From Sulfurimonas sp. HSL-3221 (GTDB lineage Bacteria > Campylobacterota > Campylobacteria > Campylobacterales > Sulfurimonadaceae): a DNA stretch of 64,000 nucleotides. Positions 8,965-16,930 of this stretch are shown here, one piece after another. The stretch lies in contig NZ_CP087998.1 in the NCBI RefSeq assembly GCF_021044585.1, positions 1,550,001 to 1,614,000 of the forward strand, given 5' to 3'. Below the pieces are notes generated by a model. It made no database searches and was not told where the DNA came from. It worked only from the letters and a program-made list of their open reading frames with translations. The position numbers and the translations under genes are program-made. The first letter of the stretch is position 1. Each line of letters starts with the position of its first letter.

Positions 8965-9763
8965 CGAAGATCTCCTGCAAAACGGCGTTCCAGCCCCGGG
9001 GGCCCGGATAGGGGGCCTTGATGAGATTGGGAAGGTTGATGGCGGCGTAGCTGCCGTCGTGCTTGGGAATGAGTACAGGGATGTCGACGCTCTGCAGCAT
9101 CGAGAAATCGTTCTCGCTGTCGCCCAGCGCGATGGAACTGAAACGGATCCCCGTCGACGCTTCGGCGCGCTCGAGCAGTGCCTGGACCGCGCTGCCCTTG
9201 CTCTGGTTGCGTCCGATGAGATGGTAGAAACGTCCCCCCTTGGTCACCGTGAAGCCCTCGGCCGAGACGGTGGCGACCAGTTCGTCGAACAGGCTTTCGT
9301 CCTCCATAATAAAGGGTTCGGAGCAGTAGCGCGTCTTGGCCATCACCGCCCCTTCGGTGTGCAGTCCCGTCCGTTCGGCCACCTCGTCATGGTGCATATG
9401 CGAAAAGCCGCGGAGACGGAAACGGGATTTCAGGCTGTCGAGCAGGTTCGTACAGGCGTCGTAGGCGGCACCCAGGGTGATCACCTCGTAGTCGGCCTCG
9501 TGGTCTGCGCCGTAGAAGCGGCTGCAGCAGCGCGGGATGAAAATCGCCCCGCCGTTCTCCACGATAAAGGGGGCGCAGAGCCCCATCTTCTCCTGGAGTT
9601 TGACGGCTTCGGGCTGCGTTTTACTGGTAACGAACACCAAGGGGATCTCTTCACGTATCAGGTAGTCGATCGCGGGCTGGGCCGCAGAATGCGAGTAGGT
9701 TTCGTGGTCAAGCAGTGTGGCATCGAGGTCAGTGAAAACGATGTAGTGCAGCGAATCAGACAT
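8954..9763 (-). CDS. Mannosyl/glucosyl-3-phosphoglycerate phosphatase (HAD)
   Basis: A 269-residue HAD-superfamily phosphatase of the MpgP/Cof type. Motif I is TDLDATLLDHE with Asp12 as nucleophile and Asp14 as general acid, motif II is the FVTSK segment, and motif IV is LGDSENDFSML. IVENGGAIF is typical of mannosyl-3-phosphoglycerate phosphatases, which also hydrolyse the glucosyl ester. It is the first gene of the operon running down to galU and would remove the phosphate left by the glycosyltransferase. The gene opposite is a HAD phosphatase of another class. Confidence 0.8.
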   Translation of the reverse strand: MSDSLHYIVFTDLDATLLDHETYSHSAAQPAIDYLIREEIPLVFVTSKTQPEAVKLQEKMGLCAPFIVENGGAIFIPRCCSRFYGADHEADYEVITLGAAYDACTNLLDSLKSRFRLRGFSHMHHDEVAERTGLHTEGAVMAKTRYCSEPFIMEDESLFDELVATVSAEGFTVTKGGRFYHLIGRNQSKGSAVQALLERAEASTGIRFSSIALGDSENDFSMLQSVDIPVLIPKHDGSYAAINLPNLIKAPYPGPRGWNAVLQEIFGVA

Positions 9764-9907
9764 TCGCTTTGCCTTGCATGTTTATCATGTCCCCATTGTA
9801 ACATCACTGGGGGCGTTATCCGCTGGTGTGCTGCCTGCTTTTTAGGCACGCTTGGAAGCCGCCGTTGGGGTATACTATGAAAACAGACCGGGAAAAGAGG
9901 ACATTTT

Positions 9908-10660
9908 ATGACCACCTCTACCATTAAAGGCATCCTGTGCGATATCGGCGGTGTCCTGTACGAAGGCGACACCCCCTACCCCGGCGCCGTCGAAGCGATT
10001 GCACGGCTCAAAGCGGTCTATCCCGTCCGCTTTGTGACCAATACGACGCAGAAGAGGGGCGCGGATGTCGTTGCCAAACTGCAGCGGATGGGCTTTCGCA
10101 TCGAAGCGTCGGAGGTGATTACCGCCCTCGATGTCACCAAGGCGTACCTGATCGAGCACCACAGCCGGGCGACCTTCCTTCTCACCGACAGTGCCCAAGC
10201 CTTTTTCGACGACCTCCCCGACGCCCCCTGCCGCTGCGTCGTCATCGGCGATGCCCAGGAGAACTTTACCTACGCGCGCCTCAACGCGGCGTTCCGGACC
10301 CTCATGGAGGGCGGCGAACTTCTCGCCGCGGCGAAAAACCGCTACTTCAAGGACCATAGCGGCCGGCTCAGCATGGACGCCGGCGGATTCGTCGCGGCCC
10401 TGGAATACGCCTCGGACAAAACGGCGACGGTCATCGGAAAGCCGAGCGCGGACTTTTACCGCCTCGCCTGCGCGCAGATGGGGCTCGCACCCGAAGCGGC
10501 GGTGATGATCGGCGACGATATCGAAAGCGATGTCGGCGGCGCCCAGGCGGCAGGACTGCGGGGCATTCTCGTCGAAACGGGCAAATACACCCCCGCCGAC
10601 CTCACACGCGGCATCACGCCCGATGCCGTCTTCCCTTCCCTCGCCGAGGTCACCCTCTGA
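9908..10660 (+). CDS. HAD-IIA phosphatase (LHPP/NagD-like)
   Basis: A 250-residue HAD hydrolase. Motif I reads DIGGVLYEG, with Asp12 as nucleophile; the usual second Asp (or the Ser of LHPP proteins) is Gly14, which could lower activity. FVTNTT is motif II, GKPSADFY carries the motif III Lys and MIGDDIESDVGGAQAAG is motif IV. The last is a clear HAD-IIA feature. The length and order match the LHPP family, which acts on phospholysine/phosphohistidine or small phosphates. It is divergently transcribed from the osmolyte operon and may be unrelated to it. Confidence 0.8.
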   Translation: MTTSTIKGILCDIGGVLYEGDTPYPGAVEAIARLKAVYPVRFVTNTTQKRGADVVAKLQRMGFRIEASEVITALDVTKAYLIEHHSRATFLLTDSAQAFFDDLPDAPCRCVVIGDAQENFTYARLNAAFRTLMEGGELLAAAKNRYFKDHSGRLSMDAGGFVAALEYASDKTATVIGKPSADFYRLACAQMGLAPEAAVMIGDDIESDVGGAQAAGLRGILVETGKYTPADLTRGITPDAVFPSLAEVTL

Positions 10661-10705
10661 AAAACCCCGGAACCGGACTTGCATATCCTCCCCCGCACAA
10701 TAGGA

Positions 10706-10721
10706 CACCTCTGTAGAGGTG
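10706..10721 (+). other. Hairpin in the leader of the 10744 gene
   Basis: CACCTC (10706-10711) and GAGGTG (10716-10721) form a perfect six-base stem with a TGTA loop, 23 bases before the next start codon. There is no T-run, so it is not a terminator; it may stabilise or regulate the leader. Confidence 0.35.
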
Positions 10722-10743
10722 CCCTAACGAGGAGTTTCTATTT

Positions 10744-11346
10744 ATGACCATTGACGTCAACGTTAAAGCAACCAATGAGGATTTTCTCGACGATATCGAC
10801 GAGATCATCGAGGATACGATGGTGCAGATCTTTTTTCTGCAGCCCGAAGATGAAGCCGCGCTTGAAAAAGCCAAGGAAGAGGCCGAAGAGTACACGGCCC
10901 TCTTTTACACCGCCCCCCTCTCCCTGGGGGAGCAGAGCGATGCGAAATGCGTGGGCTACCGCGTCAAAGACGCCGGCGAACTGCTTGCCGCCCCCAAAGC
11001 GGGCAAGCCGCTCTTCGTGGACGAAGCCGACCTGGACGATGCACTGCGCGCCCTTTTGATCGAGCGCGGCGACCAGGGGGTCATCCTCAACGCTACGCAG
11101 GCGCACGAGGAGCTCGAGCAGTTCTTCATCGCCATCGGCCCGTCCAACGTCAATGCCTTCGACCATGAAGTCCTTGCCGGCCTCTCCATGGACAAGATCA
11201 TGCTGCAAAGCGGTTTCCCCGAACACGGCTTCGACGAGATCTTCCCGGCGGTCAAAACGATCTCGGACGCGATGTTCCGCCCCGAGCACAGCATCATCGC
11301 CCGGGCGACGAAGCACGCCCTCTCCCTTGCGGGCCTGAAAAAATAG
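10744..11346 (+). CDS. Conserved hypothetical, weak TatD-like C-terminus
   Basis: A 200-residue acidic cytoplasmic protein. The N-terminal third is rich in Asp and Glu. The last 65 residues (LSMDKIMLQSGFPEHGFDEI and on to HALSLAGLKK) resemble the end of TatD-type metal-dependent hydrolases, where a conserved LLLETDAP segment is followed by helices and an Asn-Leu end. The metal-ligand Asp of that motif is absent, so an active nuclease is unlikely. The ankyrin gene follows after 13 bases, suggesting an operon. Family assignment is tentative. Confidence 0.5.
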   Translation: MTIDVNVKATNEDFLDDIDEIIEDTMVQIFFLQPEDEAALEKAKEEAEEYTALFYTAPLSLGEQSDAKCVGYRVKDAGELLAAPKAGKPLFVDEADLDDALRALLIERGDQGVILNATQAHEELEQFFIAIGPSNVNAFDHEVLAGLSMDKIMLQSGFPEHGFDEIFPAVKTISDAMFRPEHSIIARATKHALSLAGLKK

Positions 11347-11359
11347 TCAGGAGCAGCTT

Positions 11360-11794
11360 ATGACCGATATGACAATGAACTGGCTTGCCGAAAACGATTA
11401 CGACGCCAAGAGCCTCGACCTGCAGGGCAGCTACGGCAATACGGCACTTATGAAAGCCGCCCGCGAGGGCAACGCCGCGATCGTGCGCGAACTGCTCGAC
11501 GCCGGCGCAGACATCATGCTTAAAAACGTCGACGGCAACACGGCGCTGTGGCTCTCCTGCTTCGGCGAAAATCCCGACGTCGTCTCCATGCTCATCGATG
11601 CGGGCATCGAGCTTGACACGGCGAACGTCAACGGCGTCACTTCCCTGATGTACGCCGCTTCCAGCGGCAAAGAGGCGATGGTGAAGATGCTCGTGGACGC
11701 GGGCGCCGACGTCTCCATCAAGAATCCCGACGACTTTACGGCCCTCGACCTCGCCGTCACCCCGAAGATCCTCCGCCTGCTGCGGAAAAAATAG
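11360..11794 (+). CDS. Ankyrin repeat protein
   Basis: A 144-residue soluble protein made almost wholly of ankyrin repeats. At least three are clear: GNTALMKAAREGNAAIVREL, the following DGNTALWLSC segment and the VTSLMYAASSGKEAMVKML one, each with the typical TALM/AA..G pattern and LLDAGAD-type loops. No signal peptide is seen, so it is likely an intracellular protein-protein adaptor. A partner cannot be named, but the gene lies 13 bases after the TatD-like gene with CAGGAG before its start. Confidence 0.85.
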   Translation: MTDMTMNWLAENDYDAKSLDLQGSYGNTALMKAAREGNAAIVRELLDAGADIMLKNVDGNTALWLSCFGENPDVVSMLIDAGIELDTANVNGVTSLMYAASSGKEAMVKMLVDAGADVSIKNPDDFTALDLAVTPKILRLLRKK

Positions 11795-11866
11795 GAGGGA
11801 TTTCCCTCCCCTCCATTTTCTCTCTGTCTTATACCCCACCCTCTCCGGCAGCTACGCCTCGCATAG

Positions 11867-11872
11867 TATAAT
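11867..11872 (+). promoter_or_regulatory. Candidate -10 box
   Basis: A perfect TATAAT lies 45 bases before the GTG start of the HAD gene at 11917. No good -35 hexamer is present, which is common for the main sigma factor in Campylobacterota. Confidence 0.4.
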
Positions 11873-11916
11873 GGGCCGTACCGAGTGCAGATCAAAAAAC
11901 CCTACGGAGAGGCCCC

Positions 11917-12546
11917 GTGAAATACAAGCTTGTCATCTTCGATTTCGACGGCACCCTGGCCGATTCGTTCCCCTTTTTCCTGACCGCGCTCAATGCCCTG
12001 GCCGAAAAGCACCGTTTCAGGCGCATCGACGCGGAGCAGGTCGAGGCCCTCAGACACTACGACGCGAAACACATCATTCATCAGCTGCATATACCGTTGT
12101 GGAAAGTCCCGATGGTCGCCGCCGCATTCAGGAAAAACATGGCGGCAAGCGTCGCACGTATCCCGATGTTCCCGGAGGTAACGGAGATGCTTCACGCCCT
12201 GTCGGAGCAAGGCATCATCCTCAGCCTTGTGACGAGCAACTCCCATGAGAATGTCCGAAAAATTCTGGGACAGGCGAACACGGACCTTCTGATCCATCCG
12301 CAATACGGTACGCACATGTTCGGAAAAGCGGCGAAATTGAAACAGATCCTGCGCCAAACGGGCATCGATCCTTCAGAAGCCATCTATATCGGTGACGAGC
12401 TCAGGGACCTTGAGGCCGCCCTCACTGTCAAGATGGATTTTGGCGCGGTCTCCTGGGGCTATACGCGCGACGAAGCGCTGATGGAGCACGCCCCGGCATT
12501 GATGTTTTCCAGTGTTGGGGAGATCGCGCAGAGGCTGGCGCGCTGA
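11917..12546 (+). CDS. HAD phosphatase, phosphoglycolate phosphatase-like
   Basis: A 209-residue HAD subfamily IA hydrolase with an alpha-helical cap. Motif I is FDFDGTLADSFPFF, motif II LVTSNSHEN, motif III has the Lys of FGKAAKL and motif IV YIGDELRDLEAA. The GTG start at 11917 follows CGGAGAGG. Substrate is unknown; phosphoglycolate is the usual guess for this fold. It is the third HAD-type phosphatase gene in 4 kb, but it has its own promoter-like TATAAT (11867) and so is probably separate. Confidence 0.8.
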   Translation: MKYKLVIFDFDGTLADSFPFFLTALNALAEKHRFRRIDAEQVEALRHYDAKHIIHQLHIPLWKVPMVAAAFRKNMAASVARIPMFPEVTEMLHALSEQGIILSLVTSNSHENVRKILGQANTDLLIHPQYGTHMFGKAAKLKQILRQTGIDPSEAIYIGDELRDLEAALTVKMDFGAVSWGYTRDEALMEHAPALMFSSVGEIAQRLAR

Positions 12547-12567
12547 TGCGCCGGTGCTGCGACGGGT

Positions 12568-13665
12568 TTACAGTTCGCAGTAGTCGAGCCCGTGCGCCTC
12601 GGCGACGGCAAGGTTGGTCAGTTTGCCGTTGTAGGTGTTGAGCGCACTGTGCAGAAGCGGGAATTTCGCGTAGGCTTCCTCGCCGCCGAACTCCGCCAGT
12701 TTGAGCAGGTAGGGCAGCGTCGCGTTGGTGAGCGCCATCGTCGAGGTGCGCGGGTACGCCCCCGGCATGTTGGCGACGCAGTAGTGCACCACCCCGTCGA
12801 CGACATAGGTCGGGTCGGTATGCGTCGTCGCCTTGGAGGTTTCGAAACAGCCGCCCTGGTCGATGGAGACGTCGATCAGTACACTCCCCTCACGCATGAT
12901 GGAGAGCATCTCTTTCGTGATCAGCTTCGGCGCCTTCGCCCCCGGGATGAGCACCGTGCCGATGACGACGTCCGTCGTCGGCAGCAGCGACTCGATGGCG
13001 TCCGTCGTGCTGTAGAGGGTGCTGACGTTCGCGGGAAGGACGTCGTTGAGGTAGTGCAGGCGCGCAAGATTGATGTCAAGGATCGTCACCTTCGCCCCCA
13101 TCCCCGCCGCAACCTGCGCCGCGGAGATCCCGGCGACCCCGCCGCCGAGGATCAGGACGTTGGCTTTTTCCGTCCCGACGACGCCGCCGGGCAGGATGCC
13201 CCGGCCGCCCTGGTAGCGCCCCAGGTAGAAGCCGCCCATGATCGCCGCCATCTTCCCGGCGACCTCGCTCATGGGTTCAAGCAGCGGCAGACGACGGTCC
13301 ACCTTGAGCGTCTCGTAGGCGTAGGCCTTGATCTTCTTCTCCAGCAGGAACTTCGTCTGCGCTTCGTCGGCCGCCAGGTGCAGGTACGTGAAGAGGGTCT
13401 GTCCCTCCTTGAACAGGGGGTACTCCTGCGCGATCGGCTCCTTGACCTTGACAATAAGCTCCGCCGCGTCGAACACGGCCGCGGCGCCTTCAAGCAGTTC
13501 GGCACCGGCTGCGCTGTAGTCGTCATCGCTGAAACCGCTCCCCTCGCCCGCGCTGGTCTGCACGTAGACCGTATGGCCGTTTTTGACCAGCTCCTTGACC
13601 CCCGAAGGCGTCACCGCCACCCGGTACTCTTCCGTCTTAACTTCTTTTGGCACACCGATTTTCAT
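12568..13665 (-). CDS. ald: Alanine dehydrogenase
   Basis: A 365-residue enzyme interconverting L-alanine and pyruvate plus ammonia with NAD. It begins MKIGVPKEVKTEEYRVAVTP, with the catalytic region around KVKEPIAQEYPLF and HLAADEAQ, and the NAD-binding LILGGGVAGISAAQVAAGMGA followed by an acidic-hydrophobic turn. It is about the normal length for the family. AAAGGGGACCCC precedes the ATG at 13665. It could assimilate ammonia when nitrogen is available or supply it from alanine; its position close to a glutaminase suggests amino-acid nitrogen turnover. Confidence 0.95.
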   Translation of the reverse strand: MKIGVPKEVKTEEYRVAVTPSGVKELVKNGHTVYVQTSAGEGSGFSDDDYSAAGAELLEGAAAVFDAAELIVKVKEPIAQEYPLFKEGQTLFTYLHLAADEAQTKFLLEKKIKAYAYETLKVDRRLPLLEPMSEVAGKMAAIMGGFYLGRYQGGRGILPGGVVGTEKANVLILGGGVAGISAAQVAAGMGAKVTILDINLARLHYLNDVLPANVSTLYSTTDAIESLLPTTDVVIGTVLIPGAKAPKLITKEMLSIMREGSVLIDVSIDQGGCFETSKATTHTDPTYVVDGVVHYCVANMPGAYPRTSTMALTNATLPYLLKLAEFGGEEAYAKFPLLHSALNTYNGKLTNLAVAEAHGLDYCEL

Positions 13666-13874
13666 GGGGTCCCCTTTAATGATTAGTGATATGGGTTGTA
13701 ACTAAAGGATAAATACTATCAACTACATGCATTAACAGTTCCCAAAAGGGGATTGTTGCCTGTTTACCGTACTTCCATACCTTTTCCGGGATCAATTTGT
13801 TCTGTCGGTAATGTGATATGATATAGCAGATTGAAGCGGAAGGGTATATTATCAAACGTATATGTCCGTTTTTT

Positions 13875-14411
13875 GTGTCGGTTTCCGTCCCTTTCTTGTC
13901 GCTTTGTTTCGCCGATGACTCTTCCATTGTCATCAACGGGCATCGGCTTCCGCCCGAGCCCGATCCCAAAGTCAACAGTGCGACGCCGCTCGGCGTGGAT
14001 GTGAACAGCAACGGCGTACGCGATGATGTGGAGCGAAAAATATATTTTACGTATCATCGCCCAATCGACCAGGCTTACATGATGCAGTTCGCGAAAAACT
14101 TCCAGAAGCGCCTTATTAACCCGGAGCAGTCCGCAGTCTCGGAAGAAACGCAGAATGCATATTGGACTCAGTATTCATGTAGGGGCTACCTCCGTTTTTT
14201 TAAAAATATAAGGGTCCCTAGGGATTCTGTTGATTTTATGGAAAATAACTACATAAATACTCGAGATCGCATGCGAGCATATATGAAATTCAATGCAGCA
14301 TCAAGTGGTCGTAACTATCCAATTCCAGTTCAAGATGATGAGCTAAAAGCCGAAAACTGCGACTTCAACATCACATTGATACTGAAAATGGAAAAGCAAG
14401 GAGGAAAATAA
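13875..14411 (+). CDS. Exported hypothetical protein
   Basis: A 178-residue protein when started at the GTG at 13875. Reading back in frame, codons 13851-13874 give IKRICPFF and continue into a hydrophobic stretch ending CFADDS, i.e. a good signal peptide whose basic end lies upstream of the GTG. A GGAAGGG site at 13838-13844 would fit a rare ATT or ATC start at 13848 or 13851. The body contains a VDVNSNGVRDDVERKIYF segment, like a short calcium-binding loop, and is richer in A/T than its neighbours, so it may have been acquired. The stop overlaps the glutaminase start by one base. No family is recognised. Confidence 0.5.
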   Translation: MSVSVPFLSLCFADDSSIVINGHRLPPEPDPKVNSATPLGVDVNSNGVRDDVERKIYFTYHRPIDQAYMMQFAKNFQKRLINPEQSAVSEETQNAYWTQYSCRGYLRFFKNIRVPRDSVDFMENNYINTRDRMRAYMKFNAASSGRNYPIPVQDDELKAENCDFNITLILKMEKQGGK

Positions 14412-15334
14412 TGGACTACCAGGCCGTACTGAACGAGATCGCCGAGGAGATCAAACCCTATATCGGAGAAGGAAAAGTCGCCGACTACATCCCCGCCCTG
14501 GCCGAGGTCGACCCGCAGCAGTTCGGGATGACGCTGACCCTCTTCGATGGGACGCAGTACAGCGTCGGGGACGCCGATACCCCCTTCTCCATCCAGAGCA
14601 TCTCCAAGCTCTTCACCTTTACGCTGGCGCTTGACGCCTACGGCTATGACCTCTACCGCCGCGTCGGCCGCGAACCCTCGGGCAACCCCTTCAACTCCCT
14701 GGTGCAGCTCGAGTACGAACACGGTATCCCCCGCAACCCCTTCATCAACGCGGGCGCCATCAATGTCACCGACGCGCTGATCTCGCACTACGGCTCCGTC
14801 GCCCGCAGCTCCAAGGAGATTCTGACCTTTATCCGCGAGATCGCCGACGACGGGATGATCGAAAGCGACAAAGAGGTGACGGAGTCGGAGATGCAGCACG
14901 GCTTCCGCAACCGTGCGCTGGCGAACCTGATGAAGAGTTTCGGCAACCTCGACAACGACGTCCTGGAGGTCGTGCATACCTACTTCGAGCACTGCGCCAT
15001 CGCCATGAACAGCCGCACGCTGTCGCGCGCCATGCTCTACCTCGCCAACCACGGCGAAGACCCGATCACGGGCAAGAAGTTCATCACCCCGCAGCAGGCC
15101 AAACGGATCAACGCCGTCATGCTCACCTGCGGTCACTATGACGCCTCGGGCGATTTCGCCTTTCACGTCGGTCTTCCCGGCAAAAGCGGTGTCGGCGGGG
15201 GCATTGTCGCCGTCATACCGAAAGTGATGGGGATCTGCGTCTGGTCGCCGGCACTGAACGAACAGGGGAACTCCCTGGCGGGAACGAAGGCTTTGGAGCT
15301 CTTTACCAGTAAAACGGGATTGTCAATTTTTTAG
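14411..15334 (+). CDS. glsA: Glutaminase
   Basis: A 307-residue serine-dependent beta-lactamase-like glutaminase that splits glutamine to glutamate and ammonia. The Ser-x-x-Lys catalytic pair lies in SIQSISKLFTF (Ser63, Lys66), and the family signatures SGNPFNSL, NPFINAGAI and GKSGVGGGI are all present. The whole family length is intact. It starts one base inside the stop of the exported gene. With alanine dehydrogenase nearby and glnK-amt further right, it fits amino-acid nitrogen release. A strong terminator follows. Confidence 0.95.
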   Translation: MDYQAVLNEIAEEIKPYIGEGKVADYIPALAEVDPQQFGMTLTLFDGTQYSVGDADTPFSIQSISKLFTFTLALDAYGYDLYRRVGREPSGNPFNSLVQLEYEHGIPRNPFINAGAINVTDALISHYGSVARSSKEILTFIREIADDGMIESDKEVTESEMQHGFRNRALANLMKSFGNLDNDVLEVVHTYFEHCAIAMNSRTLSRAMLYLANHGEDPITGKKFITPQQAKRINAVMLTCGHYDASGDFAFHVGLPGKSGVGGGIVAVIPKVMGICVWSPALNEQGNSLAGTKALELFTSKTGLSIF

Positions 15335-15340
15335 GAGGAG

Positions 15341-15368
15341 CGTACCGGGGAGCCCCGGTACGTGTTTT
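15341..15368 (+). terminator. Intrinsic terminator of glsA
   Basis: CGTACCGGGG (15341-15350) pairs with CCCCGGTACG (15353-15362), leaving a short loop, and TGTTTTAA follows. It lies right after the glutaminase stop. Confidence 0.75.
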
Positions 15369-15449
15369 AAACATAGGTCAAGTGGCGGCGAATAATATGG
15401 AGGAGAATGCGCCGCCGGGGTGGTGCGAATACCCAAATAATTCCGAAGT

Positions 15450-15503
15450 CTTAAAAGGGCACCCCTCAGGCCGTTGGAACAAAGGGCTTCAGGGGTACCC
15501 TCG
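15450..15503 (-). terminator. Intrinsic terminator, minus strand
   Basis: Read on the minus strand, GGGTACCCCT (complement of 15491-15500) pairs with AGGGGTGCCC (complement of 15457-15466) and TTTT follows (complement of 15453-15456). It ends the small acidic gene at 15513-15668. Confidence 0.6.
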
Positions 15504-15512
15504 CAGAAGCGG

Positions 15513-15668
15513 TCAGTCCCAGAGGATCTCTTCGCAGCAGTCCGCCAGGGCGTCGATGCAGTCAAACTCTTCATTGAAGTGCATATCTTCACAGTTGCAG
15601 TCATCATAGTGATGCAGCAGGTGGTTAAAACTAAAATCTTCCAGCTCGATCATTTCACATTCAAACAT
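15513..15668 (-). CDS. Small acidic Cys/His protein, 51 aa
   Basis: Starts MFECEMIELEDF at the ATG at 15668 with AAAGGA upstream; a longer reading to 15704 lacks such a site. It is strongly acidic, with HHYDDCNCEDMHF and a CIDALADCCEEI segment: five Cys and three His in 51 residues suggest metal binding. There is a clear terminator behind it. No family is recognised, and it may be a metal-handling micro-protein. Confidence 0.5.
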   Translation of the reverse strand: MFECEMIELEDFSFNHLLHHYDDCNCEDMHFNEEFDCIDALADCCEEILWD

Positions 15669-15784
15669 TTTGTATCCTTTATGGCAGAACCGCTTGGGCT
15701 CCAAATTTACCTACTTGATACAATTAGTGTTCTCGTTTTTCACTCCAAATGTATGCAATTTTCATACTAAAATATAATTATCAC

Positions 15785-15832
15785 GACAATTTTGTCATAT
15801 TTGTCAGAAAAACCCTGATATTTGTCATTAAA
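15785..15832 (+). promoter_or_regulatory. Cluster of TTTGTCA sites before moxR-like gene
   Basis: The palindrome GACAATTTTGTC (15785-15796) is followed by TTTGTCA at 15791, 15800 and 15821, all in an A/T-rich 248-bp region with no gene. The same palindrome or a close variant occurs before sulP, near nifB and before amt. It is probably an operator. Confidence 0.45.
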
Positions 15833-15916
15833 CAGACTCTTTTTATCTCTTTTGACCCGTTCGTATCAAAATTGCAAAGGCGTCGGCGAAACCTATATAG
15901 TATTGCAAGGACCGCC

Positions 15917-16921
15917 ATGAACCCGATAAGCACGAAACGCTCCCTGACCCACCTCACCGACCGAAAGGTACCCGTCTTCTTATGGGGGCCTCCGGGCATC
16001 GGCAAATCCTCCATCGTCGCCCAGATCGCCAAGGAGAAAAAGATCTCCTACATCGACCTTCGTCTCTCCCTGCTCGACCCGACCGACCTGCGGGGTATCC
16101 CTTTCTTCAACGCCGATTCGGGCGAAGCCGTCTGGGCCCCCGCCTCCTTCCTGCCTGACGGCAGCGAGGTAGAGGGGATCCTTTTCCTCGACGAGCTCAA
16201 CACCGCCGCTCCGATGGTACAGGCCTCGGCCTACCAGCTCATCCTCGACCGCAAGATCGGCGAGTACAAGCTTCCCGACGGCTGGGCGATCGTCGCCGCC
16301 GGTAACCGCGAAAGCGACCGGGGTGTCGTCTTCCGCATGGCCGCGCCGCTGGCCAACCGCTTTGTGCACCTGGAGATGGAAGCGAGCGTCGAGGACTGGA
16401 AACAGTGGGCCGTCGGTGCCGGGATCGATCCGGCCATCATCGCCTTTATCTCCTACCGCCCCGACGCGCTCTTCACCTTCGGACAGGGCAAGGACGACAG
16501 CCGCTCCTTCGCAACACCGCGGACCTGGGAGTACGTCAACGAGATCGTCGCTTCCGAACCCGAACCCGACCTCATCATGCCACTGGTCGCCGGCGCCATC
16601 GGCGAAGACCTGGCTGCCGCGTTCCTCGGCTTCAAGGTCGTTGCCGGCGAGCTCCCCGACCTCGACGGCATCTTTGACGGCAGCGTCTCCGCCGTCCCGT
16701 CCGAACCGGCGGCCCTGCATATGCTCAGCACCGCCCTCGCTATGCGCGTAGGCGAGGGGACCAGCAGCAAGAAGCTCAACAACCTCATCACCTACACTTT
16801 GAAGATGCCGGGCGAATTCGCCGTCATGATCATCCAGGACCTGCGTGAACGCAAGATCGAGCTCGACCACGTCGACAGCTGGACGCTCTGGATGCGTCAG
16901 TTCAACAACCTGCTGCGCTAA
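15917..16921 (+). CDS. MoxR-type AAA ATPase
   Basis: A 334-residue AAA+ ATPase of the MoxR branch. Walker A is GPPGIGKSS, Walker B is LFLDELN and an arginine-finger region follows (NRFVHLEME). The ATG at 15917 is preferred over an upstream extension to 15749 because AAGGA precedes it. MoxR ATPases work as chaperones that fit cofactors or activate a partner, usually the VWA protein encoded beside them, which here follows after nine bases. Confidence 0.85.
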   Translation: MNPISTKRSLTHLTDRKVPVFLWGPPGIGKSSIVAQIAKEKKISYIDLRLSLLDPTDLRGIPFFNADSGEAVWAPASFLPDGSEVEGILFLDELNTAAPMVQASAYQLILDRKIGEYKLPDGWAIVAAGNRESDRGVVFRMAAPLANRFVHLEMEASVEDWKQWAVGAGIDPAIIAFISYRPDALFTFGQGKDDSRSFATPRTWEYVNEIVASEPEPDLIMPLVAGAIGEDLAAAFLGFKVVAGELPDLDGIFDGSVSAVPSEPAALHMLSTALAMRVGEGTSSKKLNNLITYTLKMPGEFAVMIIQDLRERKIELDHVDSWTLWMRQFNNLLR

Positions 16922-16930
16922 AGGCCTGTT

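Noticed and set aside
8995-9010. GGCCCCCGGGGCC-like stem
   Set aside because: Within the coding part of the phosphatase; high GC gives such stems by chance.
15453-15500. Repeat-like AGGGG/CCCCT words as a CRISPR or IS end
   Set aside because: Only one pair, arranged as a terminator stem with T-run.
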